Source: Aegilops tauschii subsp. strangulata
Taxonomy: Eukaryota; Streptophyta; Magnoliopsida; Poales; Poaceae
DNA length: 64,000 nucleotides
Assembly: GCF_002575655.3 (NCBI RefSeq)
Contig: NC_053035.3
Span: 94,079,322-94,143,321, forward strand
Direction: 5' to 3'
The notes under the pieces are model-generated. The model was not told where the DNA came from. It did not search any database and saw only the letters and a list, made by a program, of their open reading frames with translations. Shown piece after piece: positions 33,083 through 42,601 of this stretch (position 1 is its first letter; each line of letters begins with the position of its first letter). The position numbers and the translations under genes are program-made.

Positions 33083-34925
33083 AGGTATTTAATGGCGTGG
33101 AGGTCATCTCCTCGAGCCATGTGGATATGGAGAATAAAATCCTCGATCAATACTGCAGGATCGGTTGTGCCGTCGTATGATTCGATATTGATGGGCTTGA
33201 ACCCCTCGGGGAATTCATGATCCAATACTTCATTTGTGAAGCAGAGAGGGTGTGCGGCGCCTCTATATCGGGCCGCATTGTAGCATAGCTCTGATGGAGT
33301 CCGTCTGCGGCATTTGGCCCGGGCGTGGTTAGGTTTGTCACATCCGAATAGGTAGCCGTCGTCGTGCCTCGAGGCACGTCCTCGTGATCAGTAGATCGAT
33401 CTTGTATGTCTTCCTCTACTGTCCAGGGTCTGCCGGAGGTCGTACGTGTGACCCCGAACTCTTCCGTCTCTATTTTTACGGGGCGGTGGGGCAGGCTGCT
33501 GTTCGGCCTGAGTTGCCGCTTTATCCCGACCACGGGGTGGCCGGTCGGCCGCCCTATCTCGACCACGTGGTGGTCGTTCCGCATTACGCGAGGGAGATAT
33601 GTGCTCCGGTGCCTCCTCATCAAATTGAGGTAGCTGTCTGCGTTTCGGGTAGCTCTTGGCTGGGCACTTGAGGCCGTATTCTTCGGCTGTCAGGACATCA
33701 GTCCATCTGTCGACGAGCAGATCTTGTTCAGCTTGAAGCTGCTGCTGTTTCTTTTTCAGGCTCCTTGCAGTGGCTATGAGCTGAAGCTTAAAGCGCTCCT
33801 GCTCCAGAGGATCCTCAGGCACGATGAAGTTGTTGCCGAGGCTTGTCTCCTCCTCAGAGAGTGGACGGTAACTATCGTCCTCCGAGTCATCTTCTATGGC
33901 CTGTTCATCAGGGTTATCTTGCCCGTTGCCGTGTTCCTCCTGTTCGGATGCAGCTCCGATAGGGTCTTCATTGTCTCCGGCGTCGCCCGGGGTACTATTT
34001 CTCCGGTGCCAGTGTTGCCATCTTTTGAGCGACGAGGCTTAGAATGGCGTTTGGGGCGCCGGCGCTTGGACTGCGTCTCAGAGGGTTTATTCGCATCTGG
34101 CTCTTCTTTGTCGTCGCCAGATCCTTTAGGTGTATCAACCATATACACGTCGTACAAAGAGGTGGCCGTCCAACGTCCAGTAAATGGCGGGTCTTGGCCT
34201 TGCTCCTTGTCGGCATCGTCGTCCATACCGTCGATGTCTTTGGAGCCATAGTCAAGCACGTCGGTTAAGTCATTGACAGTGGCTATGAAGTGGGTGGCGT
34301 GTGGGAAGCAAAATTCCCCGTCATCCGCCTCTAGCTCGAACCGTACATAGTTCGGCTATGAGTCCTTCTCCAAGGACAAATTCTTTAAAGAGTTTAGCAC
34401 GTCACCCAAAGGTGCATGCTGGAAGATGTCTGCGGCGCTAAATTCGAAAATCGATAACCAATCCAGCTCGGTGTCCGCAGGCGTACTTGGTCCGGAACAT
34501 ATAGCCGGAGACGAGTCCGGAGTTCCATTGACGCGAATATTGCGGGATGTCGAGTCCGTGTGTGGCTCCAACACCGCGGAATCTGTGGCCTTGGATAGCA
34601 CGATCTGCTTCGGTTCTAAGGCCGTTGCAGCAACAGGAACCATCTCCTGGATGCGATCCGATGACAGATTTAAGTCATGTTCATCGGGGCGAGGGGGAGC
34701 GATTGCTGCGGTCTCAAACTCATTGAAGATCAAGTCTCCACGGGTATCCGCGACGTAGTTCAAGCTTCCAAATCTGACCTGGTGGCCAGGGGCATAGCTA
34801 TCGATCTGCTCCAGACGGCCAAGCGAGTTGGCCCGCAGTACGAAGCCGCCGAACACAAAAATCTGTCCGGGGAGGAAGGTTCCTCCTTGGACAGCGTCAT
34901 TGTCGACGATTGAAGGGGCATCGAA
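33083..34925 (-). pseudogene. element B gag, N-terminal half, broken
   Basis: This is the upstream part of the gag interrupted by element C. Relative to C, one base is missing just after the start ATG near 34921, so the true frame is entered out of phase. It then reads QIFVFGGFVLRANSLGRLEQ, an acidic region, a stop at 34356 (KDS*PNY), FPHATHFIATV, several frameshifts between 34.0 and 33.2 kb, and finally SYDGTTDPAVLIEDFILHIH and DDLHAIKYLP up to the insertion point. At least four breaks are visible, so no product is expected. Confidence 0.75.
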
Positions 34926-34946
34926 CCTTTCGTCGACGGCACAGTG

Positions 34947-34968
34947 GAACTCTCAATGAAAGCACCAA
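34947..34968 (-). other. primer binding site region of element B
   Basis: Directly inside the 5' LTR, in minus orientation, lies TTGGTGCTTTCATTGAGAGT, with TGG one base from the LTR end as expected for pairing with a tRNA 3' CCA. The same sequence is present in C at 32578-32597. I cannot name the tRNA. Confidence 0.5.
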
Positions 34969-35448
34969 TGTCGGTGTCAAAACCGGCAGATCTCGGGTAG
35001 GGGGTCCCGAACTGTGTGTCTAGGATCGATGGTAACAGGAGACGGGGGACACGATGTTTACCCAGGTTCGGGCCCTCTCTATGGAGGTAATACCCTACTT
35101 CCTTCTTGATTGATGTTATGAATATGAGTGTTACAAGAGTTGATCTACCACGAGATCGTAATGGCTAAACCCTAGAAGTCTAGCCTGTAGGACTATGGTA
35201 ATGTGTATCTGTCTATCCGGACTACGCTCTCCGGTTTTATATAGACACCGGAGAGATCAAGGGTTACATGGAGTCGGTTACATCAGAGGGAATCTACATA
35301 GTCGGTTGCCAAGCTTGCCTTCCACGCCAAGTAGAGTCCAATCCGGACACGGGTATAGTCTTCGGCCTTCATGTCTTCGCAGCCCATCAGTCCGGCCCAT
35401 GGATAACAGGCCGGACGCCCGAGGACCCCTTAGTCCAGGACTCCCTCA
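34969..35448 (-). repeat. element B 5' LTR
   Basis: This 480-bp LTR is the partner of 16226-16709 and ends directly at the second copy of the tcaac target duplication (35449-35453). The CACTA cargo ORF resumes in phase beyond it. Confidence 0.9.
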
Positions 35449-35731
35449 TCAACCTTGATCCTGATGATGTGGTGGCCAGGCTCGAGCGCATCCTGGTGGA
35501 GGTGACGTCCCCGACGAAGTCGAACATCGCCAACTTGATATCTTGAGGATGCAGGTGATCGACGGAATTTGCTACCAAGCCAGAGACATGGAAATGGAGC
35601 GGTTCCGTGGAGTTGCCATGCGCGCGATTGCACGCTGTCAAGCTCTTCTGGAAGCGGCCCAGGAGCCCCAAGAGCCTCCCATCAGCACCAGCAGCTCCGT
35701 AGGCGGAGGCCGGTCGGGACACTCAGAGTGA
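35449..35731 (+). pseudogene. cargo ORF 1, 3' part
   Basis: This is the continuation of the ORF that begins at 15842. After the duplicated tcaac it reads LDPDDVVARLERILVEVTSP and stops at about 35546 in that frame. A shifted frame gives the more protein-like LDILRMQVIDGICYQARD...ARCQALLEAAQEPQEPP to 35731, so there is probably an indel near 35530. No domain is recognised. A 3' region (35.80-35.93 kb, GCCGCATTTGGCATTTTAAATT) is shared with the cargo gene at 36232. Confidence 0.5.
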
Positions 35732-36143
35732 ACGGCCGCAAGGGTGCTATGCTGATCATGGAGTCCGAGAAGACCATCGTCGGAAGGCCGCCAGCTCAGC
35801 GTTTTAGCTTATATTTTATTATAATTGTATGCATATGTAGGTCGTTAGTGTTCTGGGCCTTGCCGCATTTGGCATTTTAAATTATCCTGAATATGTAAGA
35901 CAATTATTAAGAATTATTAACAGTTGCCATTGTACCTTTGCCTCAACGGCGAGCAGAGCGCGCGCAGGGACGCCAGAGCGGAGCGCGCCGCGGCCGCCTC
36001 AACGGCGAGCAACCACGTGGTCAACCTTCTGCCATCAATAAATTTTGACCTTGTTTCTCATCACATTGCTTATTACAACACAATAAGTAATTACAAATCT
36101 GTTCACACCTCTCAAACTAATATGTGTTCACACTTAGCACCGG

Positions 36144-36153
36144 GCTATAAAAA
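36144..36153 (+). promoter_or_regulatory. TATA box of cargo gene 2
   Basis: GGCTATAAAAAC lies about 85 bp upstream of ATG 36232, which has a strong context (CCACCATG). Between 35732 and this site there is only the 3' region of cargo ORF 1 and a GC-rich stretch with a repeated CTCAACGGCGAGCA. Confidence 0.6.
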
Positions 36154-36231
36154 CTACCCACTCGAAAATTACTTCACAGTTCCTCTCGTCATCACCCACA
36201 AAACTGGTTTTCTCTGTCAAGTTGTTCCACC

Positions 36232-36767
36232 ATGACCGGTAGGAGGAGTTTAGGGTGGATATATAACCAGGCAGCAATGACCAACGCCGCAGAAGCACTA
36301 GAGAGGTCCTACCACGAAGCCGCAGCCGTAGCAGAGATGTCCGGGCGCGCCGCGGAGCCCTCGAACGAGCTCTCATGGGCACGCGAGGGCTCTCACTAGC
36401 GCATTCGCGGCGTCGGCCACCACGACGAGCTGGTGTTCCTGAAGTCCTTCACCGGCGACGACGACATTCTCGCTAGCGTCACTACGCAGCAGGAGCTGGT
36501 CGACGGCTTGATGAAGCTGCTCAAGATCAGTGATGCCTCGGCTGACAAGGCGACCGGCCTTGTCGAGTAACTCATGGATGACAATGCGAAGCTCCTCAAG
36601 TTGGCCGCCGAGAAGGAGGAGGAGGCCACCGGATGGGTGGCTTGAGGAAGCTCCGAATCGAGCGCGAGCAGGAGGTGGAGGAATCCGTGGCTGCTTTCAA
36701 GCAAAGTCGTGAGGAATTGAAGAAGGAGCTGGAGGATTTCTCCACCCGGTGGTCCATCGACGAGTAG
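36232..36767 (+). pseudogene. cargo gene 2, coiled-coil protein, broken
   Basis: The frame starts at ATG 36232 (MTGRRSLGWIYNQAAM). It is interrupted by in-frame stops at 36397, 36568 and 36643 and by a frameshift between 36600 and 36650, then ends EDFSTRWSIDE at 36765-36767. The product is helical and rich in Glu, Lys and Leu (TTQQELVDGLMKLLKI, EQEVEESVAAFKQSREELKK), like a coiled coil of about 178 residues. The downstream 36.83-36.89 kb (GCCGCATGTGGCATTTTAAATT) matches the 3' region of cargo ORF 1, suggesting a shared origin. I do not recognise a family. Confidence 0.55.
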
Positions 36768-37159
36768 AGACAGTAGCGACCTAGATCGTTGTCTGCAATT
36801 TCCTTCTTCTCTTGCCCCCGTGTCTTCCGGGCTTTGCCGCATGTGGCATTTTAAATTATCCGAAATATGTAAGACAATTATTATGTGCGCCATTGTAAAT
36901 TTGTCGTCGTATTATCCGTTGCCATTTTATTTGTGGTCGTATTATCCGTTGCCCTATGTGGCAATTTAAATTAGGGCGGAATACTAGTTGAAAACACGAA
37001 CAAAGCAAATGCTGCCATGGGATCACAAGCAAACACCCTCTGTCCAGGTGCTTTAATTAACCCATTAATGGAGAAGTTGTGAGCGAGGCGGGCAGCTACT
37101 GGTGCATGGAGGTCAAAGAGCTCGCTTCCCGGTGAGCATGGGCGGCCTTGCTGCTCGCA

Positions 37160-37280
37160 CATGTCCCGTCGAGCCTGCGAGGTGGACAGGATGCACGCGT
37201 CCCGTTGAGCCTGTGCGGCGGACTGCTTGCCCGCGTCCCGTTGAAGCTGCACGGCGAACTTCTCGCGCTCGTCCCGTCTA
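37160..37280 (-). repeat. 36-bp tandem repeat (12-residue period on minus strand)
   Basis: CGTCCCGTNGAGCCTG-type units recur at 37162, 37198, 37234 and 37270, an exact 36-bp period. On the minus strand the frame is open and gives 12-residue units of the type KQSAAQAQRDAC. The minus frame 37327-36971 has no other support as a gene. Confidence 0.7.
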
Positions 37281-37443
37281 ATCAAACAGCTGCACGCACG
37301 CCACCGAGTATGGTTAAATTTCGACACGGTAAATATAATACAACTGTTTGCGATATTAACGTGTCAGTTTTTTTCCAGAAAGGACTTCGTTGGCTACTAA
37401 TGTGTGCGCCTCTTCTCAAACTGGACGATTTTTCTTACCACGG

Positions 37444-39540
37444 CATATATGTGCCATGTCATGAAACCATGCCAAGTTTCATGGTTTTTGGGTGACTTTT
37501 TTTATTTACTGGGATTTAGAAATCGAGATTCTCATTGTTTCAGGACGACGACAAGTTTGTAATTCACTCTCATTCCTTAAACGAGACCTAAACATGCACC
37601 CAATGACACATGTACGATTTCCCACCCATTTTGCTTCACTAGAGCATGTGGTTGTAGTTCAAATTTGAATTATGGACTACATTAAATGCATAGAAAACTT
37701 AGTAATTAGTAATATATATACAATGGCCAAACGAACCCTGAACAGTTTCAAATTTCAGCCTGACACTCCTGTTATTCTATGTTGCCTGTAGAAAACAAAG
37801 TTCAAGGCGAGAAGAGGCATCGATTATCGTTTCACCCACAAGAGGGGCATGTTTCCCTACCGGAACCACGAGGGTTCGATAGGCTCCGGTTTGTAAAAGG
37901 CTTGTAATATAGCTTCGCCCAAATTGGACAATTATATATACCATGTAGTGACACCATACCAAGTTTCATGATTTCCTGGTGAGTTTTGGATTTACAGACA
38001 TTTAAAAATCGAGATTCGCAATGTTTGTGGCCAAGCAAGGACGGCGAGACGGTTGAATTCGTTCCCATTCGTTCCATGGGACCTAAACATGCACCCCAAG
38101 GAAACATGTACGTTTTTTCTAGCCATTTTGGTGCATTGGAGCATGTATTTGTAGTTCGGATTTGAATGATGGACATTAAATGCCTAGAAAACTCAATTAA
38201 TGAATAAAAAAGCTTAAACGAACCCTGAATAATTTCAAAGTTCAGCCCGAATCTCCAGTTGTTCCGTGTCGCGTGTAGAAGAAAATACGAGGCTAGAAGA
38301 GGGAGTGATTATCGTTTGGCCCACAAGGGGACACGTTTCCCTATCGAAACCACGAGGGTTCTTGCGATAGGTTTCAGTTTGTAAGAGGTTTGTAATAAAG
38401 CTTGGCCCAAATTGGCAATGTTTTACCACGACATATATGTGACATGACATGACACCTTGCCACCTTTGATGACTTCTGGTGAGTTTAGGATTTATGGGGA
38501 CTTAAAAACCAAGATTCGAAATGGTTGAGGAAGAGCCAGGACACGGGTATGGTTGTAATTCGTTCCCATTCCTAGCATGAGACCTAAACATGCACCCAAG
38601 GACACATGTATAATTTTTCTTGCCATTTTGGTGAACTGGAGCATGTATTTGTAGTTCAGATTTGAAGTATGGATATTAAATGCCTAGGAAACTCAATTAG
38701 TGTATAAAAAGGCCAAACGAACCCTGAATAAGTTTAAATTTCAGCACGGATATCCTGTGGTTCCATGTTGCCCGTGGAAGAAACTACAAGGCGAAAAGAG
38801 GTAGTGATTACGTTTAGCCCACAAGGGGAACACGTTTCCCTATCAGAACCACGAGGCTTCTTTGAGAGAAGCTCCAGTTTTTGTAAGAGGTTTGTAATAA
38901 AGCTTGGCCCAAATTGGACAATGTTTTTACGAGGACATATATGTGCCATGACGTGACACCATGGCACCTTTGATGACTTTCTGGTGAGTTTAGGATTTAT
39001 GGGGACTTAAAAACCGAGATTCGAAATGTTTGAGTACGAGCCATGACACCAGTACGGTTGTAATTCGTTCCCATTCCTGGCATGGGACCTAAACATGCAC
39101 CCAAGGACACATGTATAATTTTTCTAGCCATTTTGGTGAACTGGAGCATGCATTTGTAGTTCAGATTTGAATTATGGACATTAAATGCCTAGGAAACTCA
39201 ATTAGTGTATAAAAAGGCCAAACGAACCCTGAATAAGTTTAAATTTCAGCAGGATATCCTGTCGTTCCATGTTGCCCGTAGAAGAAAATACAAGGTGAAA
39301 AGAGGCAGTGATTACGTTTCGCCCACAAGGGGGACACGTTTCCCTATCGAAACCACGAGGCTTCTTTGAGAGAAGCTCCGGTTTGTAAGAGGCTTGTCAT
39401 AAAACTTGCGCCACAATGGATAAAAAAATTCCTCGACATATAAGTGCAATGTCGTGACACCATGGCAGGTTTCACGATTTTCAGCTTAGTTTTGGATTTA
39501 CGGGGATTTAAAAACCGAGATTCTTCTCAGGAAATGTTTT
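37444..39540. repeat. satellite-like tandem array, about 500-bp unit, four copies
   Basis: The anchor CATATATGTGCCATG and relatives recur at 37444, 37933, 38432, 38936 and 39437, giving periods of 489, 499, 504 and 501 bp. Each unit carries GACCTAAACATGCACCCAA, CCAAACGAACCCTGAA and a C/GCCCACAAGGGGxACACGTTTCCC block. Units 3 and 4 are the most alike. Minus-strand ORFs of 60-114 residues are by-products of the repeat. It may be a short array of a Triticeae satellite; the name is unknown to me. Confidence 0.85.
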
Positions 39541-39559
39541 CAAATAGCACACGGTTCAC

Positions 39560-39922
39560 TCACGATAGCCGATATTCAATGAAAACTTCGTGGAAACCAT
39601 ATTTTAAAATTTCATAAAAATCTGAAAAAATGTGGGGTGTTAAGAAGGTGATGTTTTATTGCGACACAAAATTTCAAGTTGAAAAACAATTACGAGATGT
39701 GAGCTATGAAAAAGACAAATTCCGCCCTGAATAGTGACATTACTATTCGGCACTATTCAACACTAATTTTGTCTTTTTCATAGCTCCAATCTCTTAACGT
39801 GTTTCAACTTGAAATTTTGTGTGCCAATAAAACATCATCGTCTTAACATCCCTCATTTTTTTGAAACTTCAAAACATCTTTTTCTCGTGGTTTTCACCGG
39901 TTTCCACTGAATGTTGGTTTCT
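39560..39922. repeat. long inverted repeat (foldback or MITE-like)
   Basis: The left arm (39560-39722) contains GATGTTTTATTGCGACACAA and AATTTCAAGTTGAAA; the right arm (39755-39922) contains the same in reverse complement (TTTCAACTTGAAATTTTGTG, AATAAAACATCATCG). The spacer is about 30 bp. The arms are roughly 80 percent alike by eye. Such a foldback suits a Mutator-type or unclassified MITE. I do not see a clear target duplication. The stretch 39923-40740 shows only C-runs and no gene. Confidence 0.7.
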
Positions 39923-40740
39923 GTATGATATCCCCCCCCGCTGCGCGCGTGATCTGAGTCCTGCGTTCTGACTGGCCAGAACCCAAACCCCACGGATTGT
40001 ACGTGTGCACCGTTGGATGCTCCCAGATCGAACGGCAACCCTGAGCCCTTTCGACAGCACATGTAGTACATGGGTAAGCACTGTGCGCATGCGTCGTGTA
40101 GCTCACGCTTCCTTCTCTACTAGGTTTTCACTCAAAATAGGCTATCGTTTCTCGCCACTCCTCTCACCGGTTTCCCACCTCTTCTCCCAGATATGCATGA
40201 TGTAGATGTTCGTTTAATTCTTATAGTTCATCTCATCCAAAATCTACTAGTTTTGTAAAAAAACTATTTTAAGATTCATGGAATTGTGCATTGTAAAGGT
40301 AAAAACAAATAGTGACAATTAATTTAGAAAAAAGGTTTGGGCAATTAAGATATGGAAGATTCTAGAGAACAAAGGAGAAGTGCTTGTGTTTAGAGGTTTG
40401 TGCATTATGCTTAAGTTCAACCATGGAGTCTTCTAGATTGTACATGTTGCAGAATCTGGTGGAATGTAGATGATATCCAACGGCCAGTAGTGCTCGGATT
40501 TGCCATCTCTGTACCGTCGGATTTGCTTCATCCAACGAGCAACTTTCATAGTTATTCGCACACTATATATGTGTATAGATGTATAGATGTATAGATATAT
40601 ATAGATGTGTCCCATGCTAGACAAAATAAAGTTTGAGCGCATGCGTGGGATGACCCCCCCGCTTCCGCCTCGAAGTTGGGAAACTGACATCATAGGTATT
40701 GAACCAGGCTTGGAGTCGGGTACGGTGTTCGGTTTGTAAT

Positions 40741-41840
40741 GTACTTGGCATGGCCCATCGAAGTTGTGCATTTGGGATTTAAACACATCATACACCATCG
40801 TACCCATACATATTTTGGGCTGCATGCAGTGTATACGGGGTCTTCTGATCGACCACGTCTCCCTTGTGCATTTTTTTGTGATGACATGGAGATATGTGGG
40901 CTCCCCGAGTGTATATATATCATCCCTTTGACCGATAATGAGGGGTATGTGTTTGCCATGAATGGATTCCTCCTAATTCATGTTAGGGCCGGTCACCGTC
41001 AAATGTCGGTCAACCAAAAACTCGAGCTCGTGCGTTGTCAGGATTCCCTCCCAGATGATCGGATTGCTGGGTTCGACCTACATCAAACCCTGCGTACGTA
41101 TCTCGTCCTTAACGACCTTGCCTTCATGGTTGTTGTCTGTATCGAGAGGTAGGCACCACATCTAAATTGTACATTATTCTATATTGAAAACACACATCAC
41201 CCCTTCCCAACGTACATCATTTTGGGCCGCGTGCAAGAGGTGCTGGTTTTGTGGTCCCTCTCGTGCGATGTTTATGATGGTTCAATCTATTGGCCCAAGC
41301 GGTTTATCGACAACAACAACTGTCATTTGACCAAAGGAAAGATTCATTGGTCCGTCTTATGGTAGGTCATGTCGACATGCATGTATGACGAAAGTATCGA
41401 TCATTACGTGCATCCGCCCCGCTGACACGAAGTGGGAGGGGGTGGGCCAAGCATCCTAGCTAGGTACAACATTATGTCATTATATATATCCTAGCTAGGT
41501 GGTTGTTAGGGTGCTTTCGGGTTTGCGAGGCAGGTGCCACTAAAGTTATGCATTGTGTATTTAAAGTTTTAAACATCCCCAATATTCGTACATATATTTG
41601 GCCACTACCAGGTGGTTCTTGACTTCTAGCCCCTCTCATCGATCTTCAATGACGCGCCCAACCGTGGGCCCGCGGGGTCAAAGTTGTGCATCGGAATTTT
41701 GAACATCACATACCACCCTTTTCACTCATATATATTTGGGCCACATGCTGGTGTGGCTGTCTTTTGACCCTCCCTAACGTTATATTTTGCTGCAAAGACT
41801 CTGTGATCCTCAACAGACACAGGGTATAATATCTAAACCA
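40741..41840. repeat. four diverged copies of a non-coding repeat
   Basis: A segment with AAGTTGTGCAT, then a CACATACCACC-like run, then CATATATTTGGGCC-CATGC recurs at about 40759, 41162, 41540 and 41679. The copies are diverged and unevenly spaced. I see no gene in this stretch, although short ORFs exist. Confidence 0.5.
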
Positions 41841-42080
41841 TGTGCGATACAAGTGCGATGTGAATCACCATGACTGCGCAAGCGCGAGCAAATTAAGGTG
41901 GAGGTACTGGCTTAACCGTGTGCGATGCAAGTACGCTGAAATCACCACGACCGCGCAAGGCCAGCAAAGGGTGGAGGTACTGGCTTAACCGTGTGCGATG
42001 CAAGTGCGATGTAAAACCACCACCTGTGGAAGCTAAAGGCGGGTAAGTTTATTTGGAAATTAGGACGAACTGTGTGCGAT
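41840..42080 (+). repeat. internal CACTA-type repeat cluster
   Basis: AACCGTGTGCGATGCAAGTGCGATG and ACTGGCTTAACCGTGTGCGATG occur as imperfect direct repeats of about 65-70 bp. The vocabulary is that of the sub-terminal repeats at 14955 and 45200. It may be the left sub-terminal end of a smaller CACTA (about 41.8-45.85 kb) instead of an internal cluster; no CACTA terminus is visible next to it. Confidence 0.55.
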
Positions 42081-42601
42081 AGACCAGCTAGCTAGAAATA
42101 TAAAAAACAAACTATCCGCCTTGAGAGTTGCAAAAATCGGCGGATCCGCGTCACTTTTCCTTATTATCATACACGCATATTGTTATTGGACCGTGCGCGG
42201 TCTTGGGCACTCCCGCCCCACATCAATTCCTTTACCCAAATTTTAGTAGCCGCCGTACTTCAACCGTCGCCCACACTCCTCCAGCACCGACCTTGTAGTA
42301 AAATTTTAGCAGCCGAAGCATTTGAACCATCGCCCTCCCTCGTCCACCACCATCTCCACCCACCATTCCTAAAATTTTCAGTAGCCGCGGCGTATCCTAA
42401 AACACCACCCCCTCCACAGTCCCCCACCTGCCCCCCTCCACAGACCCCCACCCACCCCCTCCCCCCTTCGAACCCTAGCTCGCGGCCGCCGCCGGCGCCG
42501 CCACCAACCCTGCCGGTCTGCCCGTTCCTACTAGCTTAGATAATAAAGTTCAGGTTATCCAGCGATTCCCATACTGTCGCCCCACTCCCCTGAGTTTTTA
42601 G

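Larger units (their letters stand above)
16226..35448 (-). mobile_element. gypsy element B, complete, non-autonomous, carrying nested element C
   Basis: LTRs at 16226-16709 and 34969-35448 are flanked by an exact 5-bp target duplication tcaac (16221-16225 and 35449-35453). In sense (minus) orientation the order is LTR, gag (34.9-33.08 kb, then 23.05-22.3 kb after removing element C), protease (to 21555), non-coding block, antisense gene on + (17264-20361), LTR. The length without element C is about 9.2 kb. No polymerase or integrase is present. It is inserted in cargo ORF 1 of the CACTA element. Confidence 0.9.

Noticed and set aside
40479..40490. CGGCCAGTAGTG as right end of the CACTA starting at 14955
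   Set aside because: Only eight terminal bases match, there are no sub-terminal repeats beside it, and the flank (ctc) does not match the left flank (aca).
42180..42539. 119-residue Pro-rich ORF
   Set aside because: C-rich leader-like DNA gives Pro runs; there is no domain and no splice support.
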